A model generated the notes under the pieces. That model saw only the letters and a list, made by a program, of their open reading frames with translations, did no database searches and was not told the origin of the DNA. DNA of 55,888 nt, taken from the NCBI GenBank assembly GCA_900766915.1, contig CAAFXE010000371.1, positions 1-55,888 of the forward strand. The letters are read 5' to 3'. A program made the position numbers and the translations under genes. The DNA comes from Lachnospiraceae bacterium (GTDB lineage Bacteria > Bacillota > Clostridia > Lachnospirales > Lachnospiraceae). Each line of letters opens with the position of its first letter. Position 1 is the first letter of the stretch. Positions 34,440-42,387 of this stretch are shown here, in pieces.

Positions 34440-35211
34440 AATTACCACATTCTATACTGATCTCAGTAAAAAGATTTAAGATCTCATCTACTTTCATTTT
34501 TGCCTTTTCTTCTGCATTCTTATCAAGAATTGCCTGACCTTCATGCATCATTAAAAGACGGTTTCCATATTCTACGGCATAGCGCAGATTATGAGTTACC
34601 ATGATCGTTGTAAGATTTTTCTCCTTTACGATCTGATCTGTCAGCTCCATGATGAGGTCCGCAGTTTTTGGATCCAGCGCTGCAGTATGTTCATCCAGGA
34701 TCAAAAACTCGATGGGGGTCATGGTTGCCATCAGAAGTGCCATAGCCTGACGCTGACCGCCTGATAAGCTTCCGACTTTGATATCCATCTTATCTTCCAG
34801 ACCAAGTCCCAGTCTTGATAACTGTTCTCTGTAAAACGAAACTCTTGCTTTATTTGTTCCAAGGCTTAATCCAAATGGCTTTCCTTTGTTATCTGCCAGT
34901 GACATATTTTCCAGAATCGTCATATTAGGGCAGGTTCCCATGGCCGGATTCTGGTAAACACGGCCGATATTCCGATGTCTTAAAAATTCCTTCTGCCGGG
35001 TGATATCTTTTCCTCCCACCAGAATTTTTCCGGAGTCTACCGGAATGCTTCCGCAGATGATATTTAACATGGAGGTTTTTCCTGAACCGTTACTTCCTAC
35101 CACGGAAACAAATTCTCCGTCATTGATTTTTAAGTCAAATCCGTTGAAAAGGCACATTTCATTGACGGTACCCGGATTATAATATTTTTTAATCTGTTGT
35201 AATTCAAGCAT
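34438..35211 (-). CDS. ABC importer ATP-binding protein (probable tryptophan uptake)
   Basis: A 257-residue ABC ATPase with Walker A GSNGSGKTS near 40, signature LSGGQRQAMAL and Walker B LILDEHTAALDPKT. It energises the adjacent permease and overlaps it by eight bases. This three-gene set of DUF534-type binding protein, permease and ATPase matches the trpXYZ type predicted from T-box regulation in other Firmicutes. The tryptophan assignment rests on the UGG specifier of the upstream T-box, not on this protein. Confidence 0.88.
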   Translation of the reverse strand: MLELQQIKKYYNPGTVNEMCLFNGFDLKINDGEFVSVVGSNGSGKTSMLNIICGSIPVDSGKILVGGKDITRQKEFLRHRNIGRVYQNPAMGTCPNMTILENMSLADNKGKPFGLSLGTNKARVSFYREQLSRLGLGLEDKMDIKVGSLSGGQRQAMALLMATMTPIEFLILDEHTAALDPKTADLIMELTDQIVKEKNLTTIMVTHNLRYAVEYGNRLLMMHEGQAILDKNAEEKAKMKVDEILNLFTEISIECGN

Positions 35212-36088
35212 CGCCCTTCACCTTCTTCTTTTTATCTACTGTCACTACTAAAATTACCAGGAATAAAACTGCCATAACAAGCTTCATATCTCTGGCTTCC
35301 AAACCTGCGGAAATTGCACAGGCCACACATGCTTTGTAAGCAATGGCACCAAAAAGTACCGCGGTGGTAGGCTTCACAAAGGAAACATTTTTCAAAACCT
35401 TTGTACCAATGATGACGCTGGCAAGCCCCAGTACCATGGTTCCTGTACCCATGGAAACATCAAAATATCTTTGCTGCTGTGCCATAACGCCGCCGCCTAA
35501 GGCTACCAGACCATTGGCAAGGGCAAGACCTAACATTTTCACCATGCCCTGATCCTTAGCAAGACTTGTAACCAAGGTTGCATTATCTCCCGCTGCACGT
35601 AAAAGGTATCCTGATTTTGTCTTAAGATATGCATCCAGCAGAAGCTTCATTAAAACTGCAATGAAAAATGCCATGATCAAAGTCTGATAATCCTTCAGGG
35701 CTTCCGGAATCAGTTTACCATAAAAAGGATTTTCAAAAACCGTATCCTGTTTAAACATGGTCACATTGGCTTTTCCTGCAATGCGAAGGTTGATACTGTA
35801 AAGCCCGGTCATCATAATGATTCCTGAAAGAAGATCTCTGACCTTTAATTTTACATGAATGATTCCGGTACAGATTCCGGCTAAAATACCCACAGCAAAG
35901 GATACCACCAGGGCAAAATAAGGATTTGCCCCGTTAACAATGAGGATCGCCGAAACTGCTGCCCCCATAGGAAAGCTTCCATCTACCGTAAGATCCGGAA
36001 AATCCAATATTTTATAGGTAATATAGATTCCCAATGCTACGATACCGTAGATGAATCCCTGTTCTAATACACCTATGATTACACCCAT
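35204..36088 (-). CDS. ABC importer permease (probable tryptophan uptake)
   Basis: A 294-residue permease of the branched-chain/BPD_transp_2 type, with about eight or nine helices. The N-terminus (LEQGFIYGIVALGIYITYKIL, split) and DFPDLTVDGSFPMGAAVSA are typical for the permease next to DUF534 binding proteins. It forms the membrane pore of the T-box-controlled importer. The C-terminus is basic (KKKKVKG), as expected for a cytoplasmic end. Confidence 0.88.
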   Translation of the reverse strand: MGVIIGVLEQGFIYGIVALGIYITYKILDFPDLTVDGSFPMGAAVSAILIVNGANPYFALVVSFAVGILAGICTGIIHVKLKVRDLLSGIIMMTGLYSINLRIAGKANVTMFKQDTVFENPFYGKLIPEALKDYQTLIMAFFIAVLMKLLLDAYLKTKSGYLLRAAGDNATLVTSLAKDQGMVKMLGLALANGLVALGGGVMAQQQRYFDVSMGTGTMVLGLASVIIGTKVLKNVSFVKPTTAVLFGAIAYKACVACAISAGLEARDMKLVMAVLFLVILVVTVDKKKKVKGDA

Positions 36089-36112
36089 ATTTCGTTTCTC
36101 CTTATGTCTCGT

Positions 36113-37159
36113 TTATTCTGCAATACTGTCAAATGTTTCTACTGCAGTTGCCACATATGCTTCGTCTAAAGTAATGCCAAGATTTTCTGCAACTTTATTA
36201 TTTACATACAGTCCGCATTCGGAGATCAGTTCAAACTGCATTTCTTCTGCTGTCATCTCACCCTTTAAGATTTTCGCAGCCATCTTACCTGTCTGAACAC
36301 CAAGATCTGTATATTCGATTCCTACAGAAGCCAGACATCCGTTAGCCACCTGTTCTACTTCACTTCCAAATACCGGGATGTTTGCATTTTCTGCCTTTGC
36401 AAGAACAGTTGCAAGTCCCTGTACTACAGTATTATCTGTCAGGTTATTGATGCAATCCACACCTTTTGCAATGATGGAATCTACTGCTGTTGTTAATTCG
36501 CTGGAATCTGTGATTCCTACAGTTTCTAAAGTAAATCCATACTCTGCAACTGCTGCTTCATATTCTGCGATGGTAGATACAGAGTTTGCTTCACTTGTTG
36601 TATAAATGATACCGATGGATTTTGCATCCGGTAAAATGGTACGGATCATCTGGAGCTGTTCTTCTACCGGAAGCTTATCAGAGGTACCTGTAATGTTTCC
36701 TACACTTGTGCCGTCTTCATTGGCAAGCTCTGCACCAACAGGATCTGAAACTGCGGTATAAACTACCGGAATCTCTGTATTCATGGCAGATGCATAGGAG
36801 CTGCATGCACTCGGTGTTGCAATGGCACAGATCAAATTCACATTCTTGGAAACAAAATTATCTGAAATCTGTCCTGCGATTCCTGTATCGCCCTGAGCAT
36901 TTTCAAAAAGTACGGTCAGGTTTTCACCTTCCACGATCCCTTCTTCTGCAAGACCTGCCAAAAATCCCTCACGGCAGTTGTCTAAGGAACCGTGCTCTGC
37001 AAACTGGTTAATACCGATGGTGTACTGAACTTCCGCTGTTTCTGATGCTTCTGTCGTTTCAGCAGGTGCAGCCGCTTCTTCTTTTGCTCCGCCACATCCG
37101 GCTACCATTGCCATTGTCATTACCATTGCCAATACAGTTGCTAACATTTTTCTTTTCAT
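36113..37159 (-). CDS. ABC importer substrate-binding lipoprotein (probable tryptophan binding)
   Basis: A 348-residue lipoprotein. The signal peptide ends in the lipobox MVAGC near residue 22, followed by an Ala/Glu/Thr-rich tether to about residue 45. The rest is the DUF534-type (periplasmic binding fold I) ligand domain, with INQFAEHGSLDNCREGF, TGTSDKLPVEEQ and GIIYTTSEANS. It captures the ligand outside the membrane and delivers it to the permease encoded 24 bases downstream. It is the first gene after the T-box leader. Confidence 0.9.
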   Translation of the reverse strand: MKRKMLATVLAMVMTMAMVAGCGGAKEEAAAPAETTEASETAEVQYTIGINQFAEHGSLDNCREGFLAGLAEEGIVEGENLTVLFENAQGDTGIAGQISDNFVSKNVNLICAIATPSACSSYASAMNTEIPVVYTAVSDPVGAELANEDGTSVGNITGTSDKLPVEEQLQMIRTILPDAKSIGIIYTTSEANSVSTIAEYEAAVAEYGFTLETVGITDSSELTTAVDSIIAKGVDCINNLTDNTVVQGLATVLAKAENANIPVFGSEVEQVANGCLASVGIEYTDLGVQTGKMAAKILKGEMTAEEMQFELISECGLYVNNKVAENLGITLDEAYVATAVETFDSIAE

Positions 37160-37238
37160 ACTTTTTTCCTCACTTTTCTGATTATAATTTTTTCACATAA
37201 CCAGCATAAGAACAAAACCATTTTTTTGCCTTTAAAGC

Positions 37239-37277
37239 AAAAAACCCGCCACAAGCTTTTCTTTGCTTGAGACGGTT
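37239..37277 (-). terminator. T-box regulated terminator
   Basis: Read leftward, AACCGTCTCAAGC pairs imperfectly with GCTTGTGGCGGGTT around an A-rich loop and is followed by six T residues. It stands directly after the T-box sequence. Uncharged tRNA binding would favour the alternative antiterminator and let transcription pass into the importer genes. Confidence 0.88.
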
Positions 37278-37529
37278 ATAAGTATCTTATAATCGCGGTA
37301 CCACTCAATTTGTCGAATGACCACTTTTCGCACGCACTATCATACGCTCCCTATGGATAACGGGTCGGGTTCCCGACAGTTCCTACTAAGTATCCTTTTC
37401 AGATCTGCCCTCAAAAGTCCATTCAGCCTACGTTTCCGTACTGCAATCACACCACCTGCAGCTCTCTGTGACTTCTACATCTAAGCTTACTACTCTTTCT
37501 CAACGGTTTGTACTTACTATGTTTATGTT
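37239..37529 (-). promoter_or_regulatory. T-box leader with UGG (tryptophan) specifier
   Basis: Read leftward, the T-box sequence TGGTACCGCG (37294-37303) is intact. Stem I shows the expected AGTA, AGAGAGCTGC and GGTGTGATTGC elements. In the specifier loop, GAA is followed by TGG (37419-37421) and AC, the standard position for the codon that pairs with the tRNA anticodon. The leader should therefore sense uncharged tRNA-Trp and raise expression of the ABC importer when tryptophan is short. Confidence 0.92.
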
Positions 37530-37535
37530 GTTATT

Positions 37536-37564
37536 AATCTATCACTTTGTCGTGCTAAAGTCAA
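37536..37564 (-). promoter_or_regulatory. Promoter of the T-box/importer transcript
   Basis: Read leftward, TTGACT (37559-37564) and TAGATT (37536-37541) have a 17-base spacer. Transcription would begin near 37,529, a little before Stem I of the T-box. Confidence 0.7.
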
Positions 37565-37635
37565 CCCCCTTTTTTGATTTTTTGTAATCACTTTTTTATT
37601 AACTAAAGGGCACTTTAACCCACTATTATTTTTAC

Positions 37636-37836
37636 AACTTTCAACTTACGCCCCTAGAAACTACAGTTACCCCACTTCGCAGGCGTCGTCGGCTCCAACT
37701 AGCCATAAGAATTTCTAAAGGCTCACAGGAGAGCCTGTTTCGCCTAGAAATTCTAAGGCGGATTTTCCGCCTCCTTTGGCTTAACGCTACGTGGTGCAAC
37801 TGTAGTTCCTCGGGCTGTGAGTAGTAAAATATAAGA
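37636..37836 (-). ncRNA. Structured RNA candidate, copy A (leftward)
   Basis: About 200 nt, homologous over its full length to copy B but in opposite orientation. Closing stem: AACTACAGTT pairs with AACTGTAGTT, extended by GCCC/GGGC (37650-37668 with 37798-37815). Inside lie the invariant GCGTTAAGCCAAAGGAG, hairpin GGCGG-CCGCC, and a long hairpin AGAATTTCTA/TAGAAATTCT (arms 37708-37717 and 37745-37754). This encloses GGC-GAA-ACAGG-CTCT-CCTGT-GA-GCC. Then follows GACGACGCCTGC. Wobble pairs are G-U only when read leftward, which sets the strand. No coding frame fits. The family is not recognised; raiA RNA is a candidate to test. Confidence 0.75.
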
Positions 37837-37942
37837 AATATATTGAATTAAGATGTCTGTTCAGAGGCAATTATTCCGAGAAAATTTTCAAAAGAAATAA
37901 TAGAGTTCTATAAGATACGAAGCATTTTATTCATGAATTTTT

Positions 37943-37968
37943 TTGTCTGGAAGGTACTGAACAAATAC
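37943..37968 (+). repeat. 26-bp hairpin repeat, degenerate copy 2
   Basis: Positions share GGAAGGTACTGAACA and ATAC with the copy at 55363, but the left arm (TTGTC) no longer pairs well with the right arm. It lies in the spacer between the two structured RNA copies. Confidence 0.45.
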
Positions 37969-38003
37969 GAATTATGAAGCACATAAAAGTTGTCACTTTA
38001 TCT

Positions 38004-38208
38004 CTTATATTTTGCTACTAACAGCCCGGGAGGCAGGTGTTGCACCACAGTGCGTTAAGCCAAAGGAGTCTGAAAATCCAGTCTTAGTATCACTCCACGA
38101 AGCGTGCTCTCGCGCGAGTGGCTAGTGATACTTAGACTTAGTTGAAGACGACGACGCCTGCACTGTGGGGTAACACCTGTTTCCCGGAGCGTCAGTTGAG
38201 AGTGAAGA
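38004..38208 (+). ncRNA. Structured RNA candidate, copy B (rightward)
   Basis: About 205 nt. An 18-bp closing stem joins 38024-38041 and 38172-38190 (CAGGTGTT with AACACCTG at its inner end). A second segment CCACAGTGC (38045-38053) pairs with GCACTGTGG (38160-38168). The invariant core GCGTTAAGCCAAAGGAG is at 38052-38068. A small hairpin GTCTG/CAGTC follows, then the long hairpin AGTATCACT (38086-38094) with AGTGATACT (38124-38132) around CCAC-GAA-GCGTG-CTCT-CGCGC-GA-GTGG. Nearly all stem bases differ from copy A yet still pair, while loops GAA, CTCT and GA are the same. Promoters were not clear; TATATT at 38006-38011 is a possible -10 box. Confidence 0.78.
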
Positions 38209-38265
38209 GTTAAAATTGATGAACTAAAGGGGAATATATTAAACATGTACTTCAGTTGATAATCT

Positions 38266-38295
38266 AAAAAATGAGCACCCTTACAAAGAGTGCCC
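38266..38295 (-). terminator. Terminator of the rsmG operon
   Basis: Read leftward, GGGCACTCTT pairs with AAGGGTGCTC around TGT and is followed by six T residues. One pair is a G-U only in this direction. It ends the leftward mnmE-mnmG-rsmG transcript before it would run into structured RNA copy B. Confidence 0.88.
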
Positions 38296-38313
38296 ATAAT
38301 AAATCATTAATAC

Positions 38314-39033
38314 TTATTTGATTGGTTCCTTCGTAGCCATCCCTGATTTTCTCGGATATTTCTTTGGCGTAGAAGAAACCTTTTTAATTTTTATAAGGCT
38401 TCTGGAAATATCAGAATCCGGAAGCATAAACTTCACTTCCTCTTCTATTTTTCCACCTAATAAGAAGATTGCTTTTTTGGATTCTTCCAGTTCTTCTTCA
38501 ATCTTCCCTGATTTATAAGGAACAAAATATCCTCCTACAGATACATAAGGAATACAATATTCTGAAAGAGATGAAAGATTAGCTACAGCTCTGGAAACAC
38601 AGATATCATAAGCTTCCCTTTTCATGGAAGGCTTTGCAAAATCTTCTGCTCTTCCATGGATGGTCTCAATGTCAGTTAATCCAAGCTGGCTGATGACTTC
38701 TTCCAGAAATTTAATTCTTTTCTGCAAAGAATCAAGTAATGTCACCTTCAGATGAGGAAACGCAATTTTTAATGGAAGTCCGGGAAATCCTGCACCGGTT
38801 CCTACATCAATTAAAGTAGAAATCTTAGATACATCAATTGCTTTTCCAAGAACGAGACTATCTACAAAATGTTTCTGTACTACATCTTCATATTCAGTAA
38901 TACCCGTAAGATTCATAAATGAATTCCATTCTACCAGTATTTCATAATATCGAATAAACTGATTGATCTGTTCATCACTTAAATAAACCCCAACAGATGC
39001 AGCACTTGATTTTAATAATTCCTTTTGATTCAC
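38314..39033 (-). CDS. rsmG: 16S rRNA (guanine-N7)-methyltransferase RsmG
   Basis: The 239-residue SAM-dependent enzyme that methylates G527 of 16S rRNA (E. coli numbering). SAM-binding DVGTGAGFPGLPLKIAFP and the CVSRAVANLSSLSEY region are intact, and the basic tail (KKVSSTPKKYPRKSG) is normal for the family. It is the last gene of the conserved origin-flanking cluster, 51 bases after mnmG. The spacer holds a 26-bp hairpin repeat. Confidence 0.96.
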   Translation of the reverse strand: MNQKELLKSSAASVGVYLSDEQINQFIRYYEILVEWNSFMNLTGITEYEDVVQKHFVDSLVLGKAIDVSKISTLIDVGTGAGFPGLPLKIAFPHLKVTLLDSLQKRIKFLEEVISQLGLTDIETIHGRAEDFAKPSMKREAYDICVSRAVANLSSLSEYCIPYVSVGGYFVPYKSGKIEEELEESKKAIFLLGGKIEEEVKFMLPDSDISRSLIKIKKVSSTPKKYPRKSGMATKEPIK

Positions 39034-39059
39034 AATATATACTCCTGAATGTACTTTTT

Positions 39060-39085
39060 GTTACTGAAACGGAATAAACAGTAAC
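39060..39085 (+). repeat. 26-bp hairpin repeat, copy 3
   Basis: GTTACTG and CAGTAAC are perfect 7-base arms around AAACGGAATAAA. It differs from the dnaA-leader copy by two bases, both in the loop. It lies in the short mnmG-rsmG spacer, so it would form a hairpin inside the transcript. Confidence 0.8.
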
Positions 39086-40968
39086 TATTTTCTATGATTT
39101 CGTTGTTCCAAATAAATTAAAATCACAGAAATATCCGCCGGGGAAACACCTGAAATTCTTGAAGCCTGTCCTATAGAAAGAGGTCTGTATGCTTCCAGCT
39201 TTTGTACAGCCTCCGCACGTAAGCTTCCGATTTCTTTATAATCAAGATCCAGAGGAATCTTTTTATTTTCCAGCTTTTTAAACTGCGCCACCTGTTTCAT
39301 CTGGCGTTTAATATATCCGTCATATTTTAAATTGATTTCCACCTGGTCCGTCACTTCTTTGGAAAGCTTCGGTCTGTCAACATCTATTTCATCTAAATAC
39401 TCATATTTAATTTCCGGGCGTTTGATCAGTTCTGCCAGAGTTGTTCCGGACTTTAATTCTGTACTGTTATAACGTCTTAAAGTATTGTTTACTTTTTCCG
39501 AAGAGCCTACATTGACAGTTTCCAAACGATTCATCTCTTCTGAAATCTCACGTTCTTTTTCTAAAAGATGCTGATATCTTTCTTCTGAAATCAGTCCAAC
39601 CTGATAACCAATAGGTGTCAGTCGTTGATCTGCATTATCCTGGCGAAGAAGAAGTCTGTATTCGCTCCTGGAAGTCATCATACGGTAAGGTTCGTGATTA
39701 TCTTTTGTAACAAGATCATCAATCAATACCCCAATATACCCCTGAGAACGATCAATAACGATCTGCTCTTTTCCAAGAACCTCCATAGCTGCATTGATTC
39801 CCGCAATGAGTCCCTGAGCTGCTGCTTCTTCATAACCGGAGCTTCCATTAAACTGGCCCCCACTGAAAAGTCCCTTCACTGCTTTAAATTCCAATGTTGC
39901 ATATAACTGTCTCGGATTAATACAGTCATACTCAATGGCATAAGCATTTCTCACAATTTTTACATTTTCCAATCCCGGTACAGATTTGTACATTTCATGC
40001 TGCACATCCTCCGGTAAGGAACTGCTCATACCACCTACATACATTTCGTTTGTATAAAGCCCTTCCGGCTCAATAAATACCTGATGACGGTTTTTATCCG
40101 AAAAACGTACCACTTTATCTTCGATGGATGGGCAGTATCTTGGACCAGTACCTTCGATCACGCCGGAATAAAGCGGAGATCTATCCAGGTTACTTCTGAT
40201 AATTTCATGAGTCTTTTCATTGGTATAAGTCAGCCAGCAAGACGCCTGCTCCTTTTGAACAGCTTCCGGATCTGTCATAAAAGAGAATGGAACAACTCTT
40301 TCATCACCAAATTGCTCTTCCATTTTTGAAAAGTCAATACTTCTTCTATCAATTCTTGCAGGTGTACCTGTTTTAAATCGAAACATTTCAATTCCAAGAC
40401 TCTTTAAAGAATCAGTCAGATAATTTGCAGACTGCAAACCATTTGGACCGGTATGATTCACTACATCTCCGTAAAGACATCTGGCCTTTAAATAAGTTCC
40501 GGTACACAATACCACTGCTTTCGCGTGATAAACGGCTCCTGAAAATGTTTTCACACCGGTAACTTTTCCATTCTCTGACAAAATTTCTGTTACTTCTGCC
40601 TGAACAATGGATAAATGATCTGTATTTTCTAAAACCATTCTCATACTTCTGCTGTACTCTGCCTTATCAGCCTGAGCACGAAGAGAATGTACTGCAGGAC
40701 CTTTTGACACATTGAGCATCTTAGACTGGATAAATGTTTTATCGATATTTTTACCCATCTCACCCCCTAGGGCATCGATCTCACGAACAAGATGTCCTTT
40801 CGAGCTTCCACCAATATTCGGATTACATGGCATCAGGGCAATGCTGTCTACACTTACCGTAAAGATTGCTGTTTCCAATCCAAGTCTTGCACAGGCAAGA
40901 GCTGCTTCACATCCGGCATGTCCCGCACCTACAACTACTACATCTACTTTTTCTTCCACAAATGGCAT
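39085..40968 (-). CDS. mnmG: tRNA uridine-5-carboxymethylaminomethyl modification enzyme MnmG
   Basis: The 627-residue FAD enzyme that works with MnmE on the wobble uridine-34 of several tRNAs. The FAD site VVVGAGHAGCEAALACARLG is at residues 10-29, the GidA signature GTPARIDRRSIDF and the YCPSIEDK segment follow, and the C-terminal helical domain ends normally. Its stop falls at the edge of a hairpin repeat. The partner gene mnmE is directly upstream, 12 bases away. Confidence 0.97.
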   Translation of the reverse strand: MPFVEEKVDVVVVGAGHAGCEAALACARLGLETAIFTVSVDSIALMPCNPNIGGSSKGHLVREIDALGGEMGKNIDKTFIQSKMLNVSKGPAVHSLRAQADKAEYSRSMRMVLENTDHLSIVQAEVTEILSENGKVTGVKTFSGAVYHAKAVVLCTGTYLKARCLYGDVVNHTGPNGLQSANYLTDSLKSLGIEMFRFKTGTPARIDRRSIDFSKMEEQFGDERVVPFSFMTDPEAVQKEQASCWLTYTNEKTHEIIRSNLDRSPLYSGVIEGTGPRYCPSIEDKVVRFSDKNRHQVFIEPEGLYTNEMYVGGMSSSLPEDVQHEMYKSVPGLENVKIVRNAYAIEYDCINPRQLYATLEFKAVKGLFSGGQFNGSSGYEEAAAQGLIAGINAAMEVLGKEQIVIDRSQGYIGVLIDDLVTKDNHEPYRMMTSRSEYRLLLRQDNADQRLTPIGYQVGLISEERYQHLLEKEREISEEMNRLETVNVGSSEKVNNTLRRYNSTELKSGTTLAELIKRPEIKYEYLDEIDVDRPKLSKEVTDQVEINLKYDGYIKRQMKQVAQFKKLENKKIPLDLDYKEIGSLRAEAVQKLEAYRPLSIGQASRISGVSPADISVILIYLEQRNHRK

Positions 40969-40980
40969 CTTTATGCTCCT

Positions 40981-42357
40981 TTATTTACCCATACAGAATT
41001 TACTGAAAATCTCATTTGCAAGATCATCTTCAATTTCTTCACCAATCACCAGACCCAGAGACTGATATGCATTCATAAGATCTATGGAAAAGAAATCCTC
41101 CGGCATACCATCCTCAATACTTTGTTTTACAAGCTTCATACTTTCATAAGCATTTTGAATTGCTTCTTTATGACGCATATTGGTAATATAAACTTCATCA
41201 TTAAAAGAAAGTTCCCCGTGAAAGAACATTTCTTTCAGTGTATTTTCAAATTCCTCTATCCCTGTTTCTTCTTTTGCAGAAATAGAAATCACCGGAAAAT
41301 GAAACTTTTCTTCTAATTCTTCTTTTGTAATTATATGATTTAAGTCTGACTTATTCAATAAAATAATGACTTTCTTATTTTCCAAAATCGGCCAGATCTG
41401 CTCATCTGCATCATCCATCGGTCTTGTACCATCTACCACATAGAGAATCAGATCTGATTTTTCCGCATAATCCTTTGCTTTTGCCACACCGATATTTTCT
41501 ACAAAATCTTCTGTGTTTCGGATTCCTGCAGTGTCTATGATATTTAAAGAAATTCCATTTAAAGAAATATGTTCTTCAATAATATCTCTTGTAGTACCTG
41601 CAATATCTGTAACGATGGCACGCTCTTCCCCAACCAATGCATTCATTAAGGAAGATTTTCCGGCATTGGGTTTTCCGACAATGACCGTACGGATTCCTTC
41701 TTTTAATATTTTACCATTATCGCAGGTAGAGAGAAGTTTTTCAAGCTCTTTGATCATCTTCTGGACTTTGATAAGAAGCTCCTTTGGATAACCTTCCAGG
41801 CTGATATGTTCCGGATCATCCAAAGCGGATTCAATAAAAGCAATTTCATATAAAACATCTTCTCTTAAAGAAACAATTTTTTTGTGCACAGATCCCTTTA
41901 ACTGGCTTAAAGAGCTTTTTAAAGCCATATCATTTTTTGCATTGATCACATCAATCACTGCTTCTGCCTGAGAAAGATCAATTCTTCCATTTAAAAATGC
42001 ACGTTTTGTGAATTCTCCGGGTTCAGCTGTCCTTGCACCGTATTTGATCACAGTTTCCAGTATTTTTTTCATGACAAAAATACCGCCATGACAATCAATT
42101 TCAATGGTATCCTCTGCGGTATAGCTGTGAGGTCCTCTCATGGCAAGTACCAAAACCTCATCGATCACTTCTTCCTGATCTTTTATAAATCCATAATGGA
42201 GAGAATACCCCTTCTCATTACTTAACTTTTTTCCTTCTTTTTTAGGTTGAAAAATCTGATCAATAATCTCAAAGGAATCCGGTCCGCTCATTCTGACAAT
42301 TCCGATTCCTGAGGAGGTCATAGCAGTGGCAATAGCCGCAATGGTGTCTTTATTCAT
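40981..42357 (-). CDS. mnmE: tRNA modification GTPase MnmE
   Basis: A 458-residue GTPase, the partner of MnmG. The N-terminal folate-binding domain starts DTIAAIATAMTSSGIGIVRMSG in two parts. The G domain follows with GKPNAGKSSLMNAL, AGTTRDIIEE, DTAGIR and NKSD. The C-terminus ends FCMGK, the FC-x-GK motif with the catalytic cysteine. The start at 42357 is preferred over one five codons upstream because GAGGTAAGGAT stands in front of it. Confidence 0.96.
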   Translation of the reverse strand: MNKDTIAAIATAMTSSGIGIVRMSGPDSFEIIDQIFQPKKEGKKLSNEKGYSLHYGFIKDQEEVIDEVLVLAMRGPHSYTAEDTIEIDCHGGIFVMKKILETVIKYGARTAEPGEFTKRAFLNGRIDLSQAEAVIDVINAKNDMALKSSLSQLKGSVHKKIVSLREDVLYEIAFIESALDDPEHISLEGYPKELLIKVQKMIKELEKLLSTCDNGKILKEGIRTVIVGKPNAGKSSLMNALVGEERAIVTDIAGTTRDIIEEHISLNGISLNIIDTAGIRNTEDFVENIGVAKAKDYAEKSDLILYVVDGTRPMDDADEQIWPILENKKVIILLNKSDLNHIITKEELEEKFHFPVISISAKEETGIEEFENTLKEMFFHGELSFNDEVYITNMRHKEAIQNAYESMKLVKQSIEDGMPEDFFSIDLMNAYQSLGLVIGEEIEDDLANEIFSKFCMGK

Positions 42358-42387
42358 ATCCTTACCTCGCACAAAAAAGGAAACGCA

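Noticed and set aside
37636..38208. Inverted copies taken as terminal repeats of a transposon
   Set aside because: The 167 bases between the copies cannot hold a transposase, no target duplication is seen outside them, and the copies differ mainly by compensatory stem changes, which a DNA-ended mobile element would not need.
38055..38297. Leftward 80-codon open frame inside RNA copy B
   Set aside because: It has no ribosome-binding site, crosses the rsmG terminator, and its equivalent is not open in copy A.
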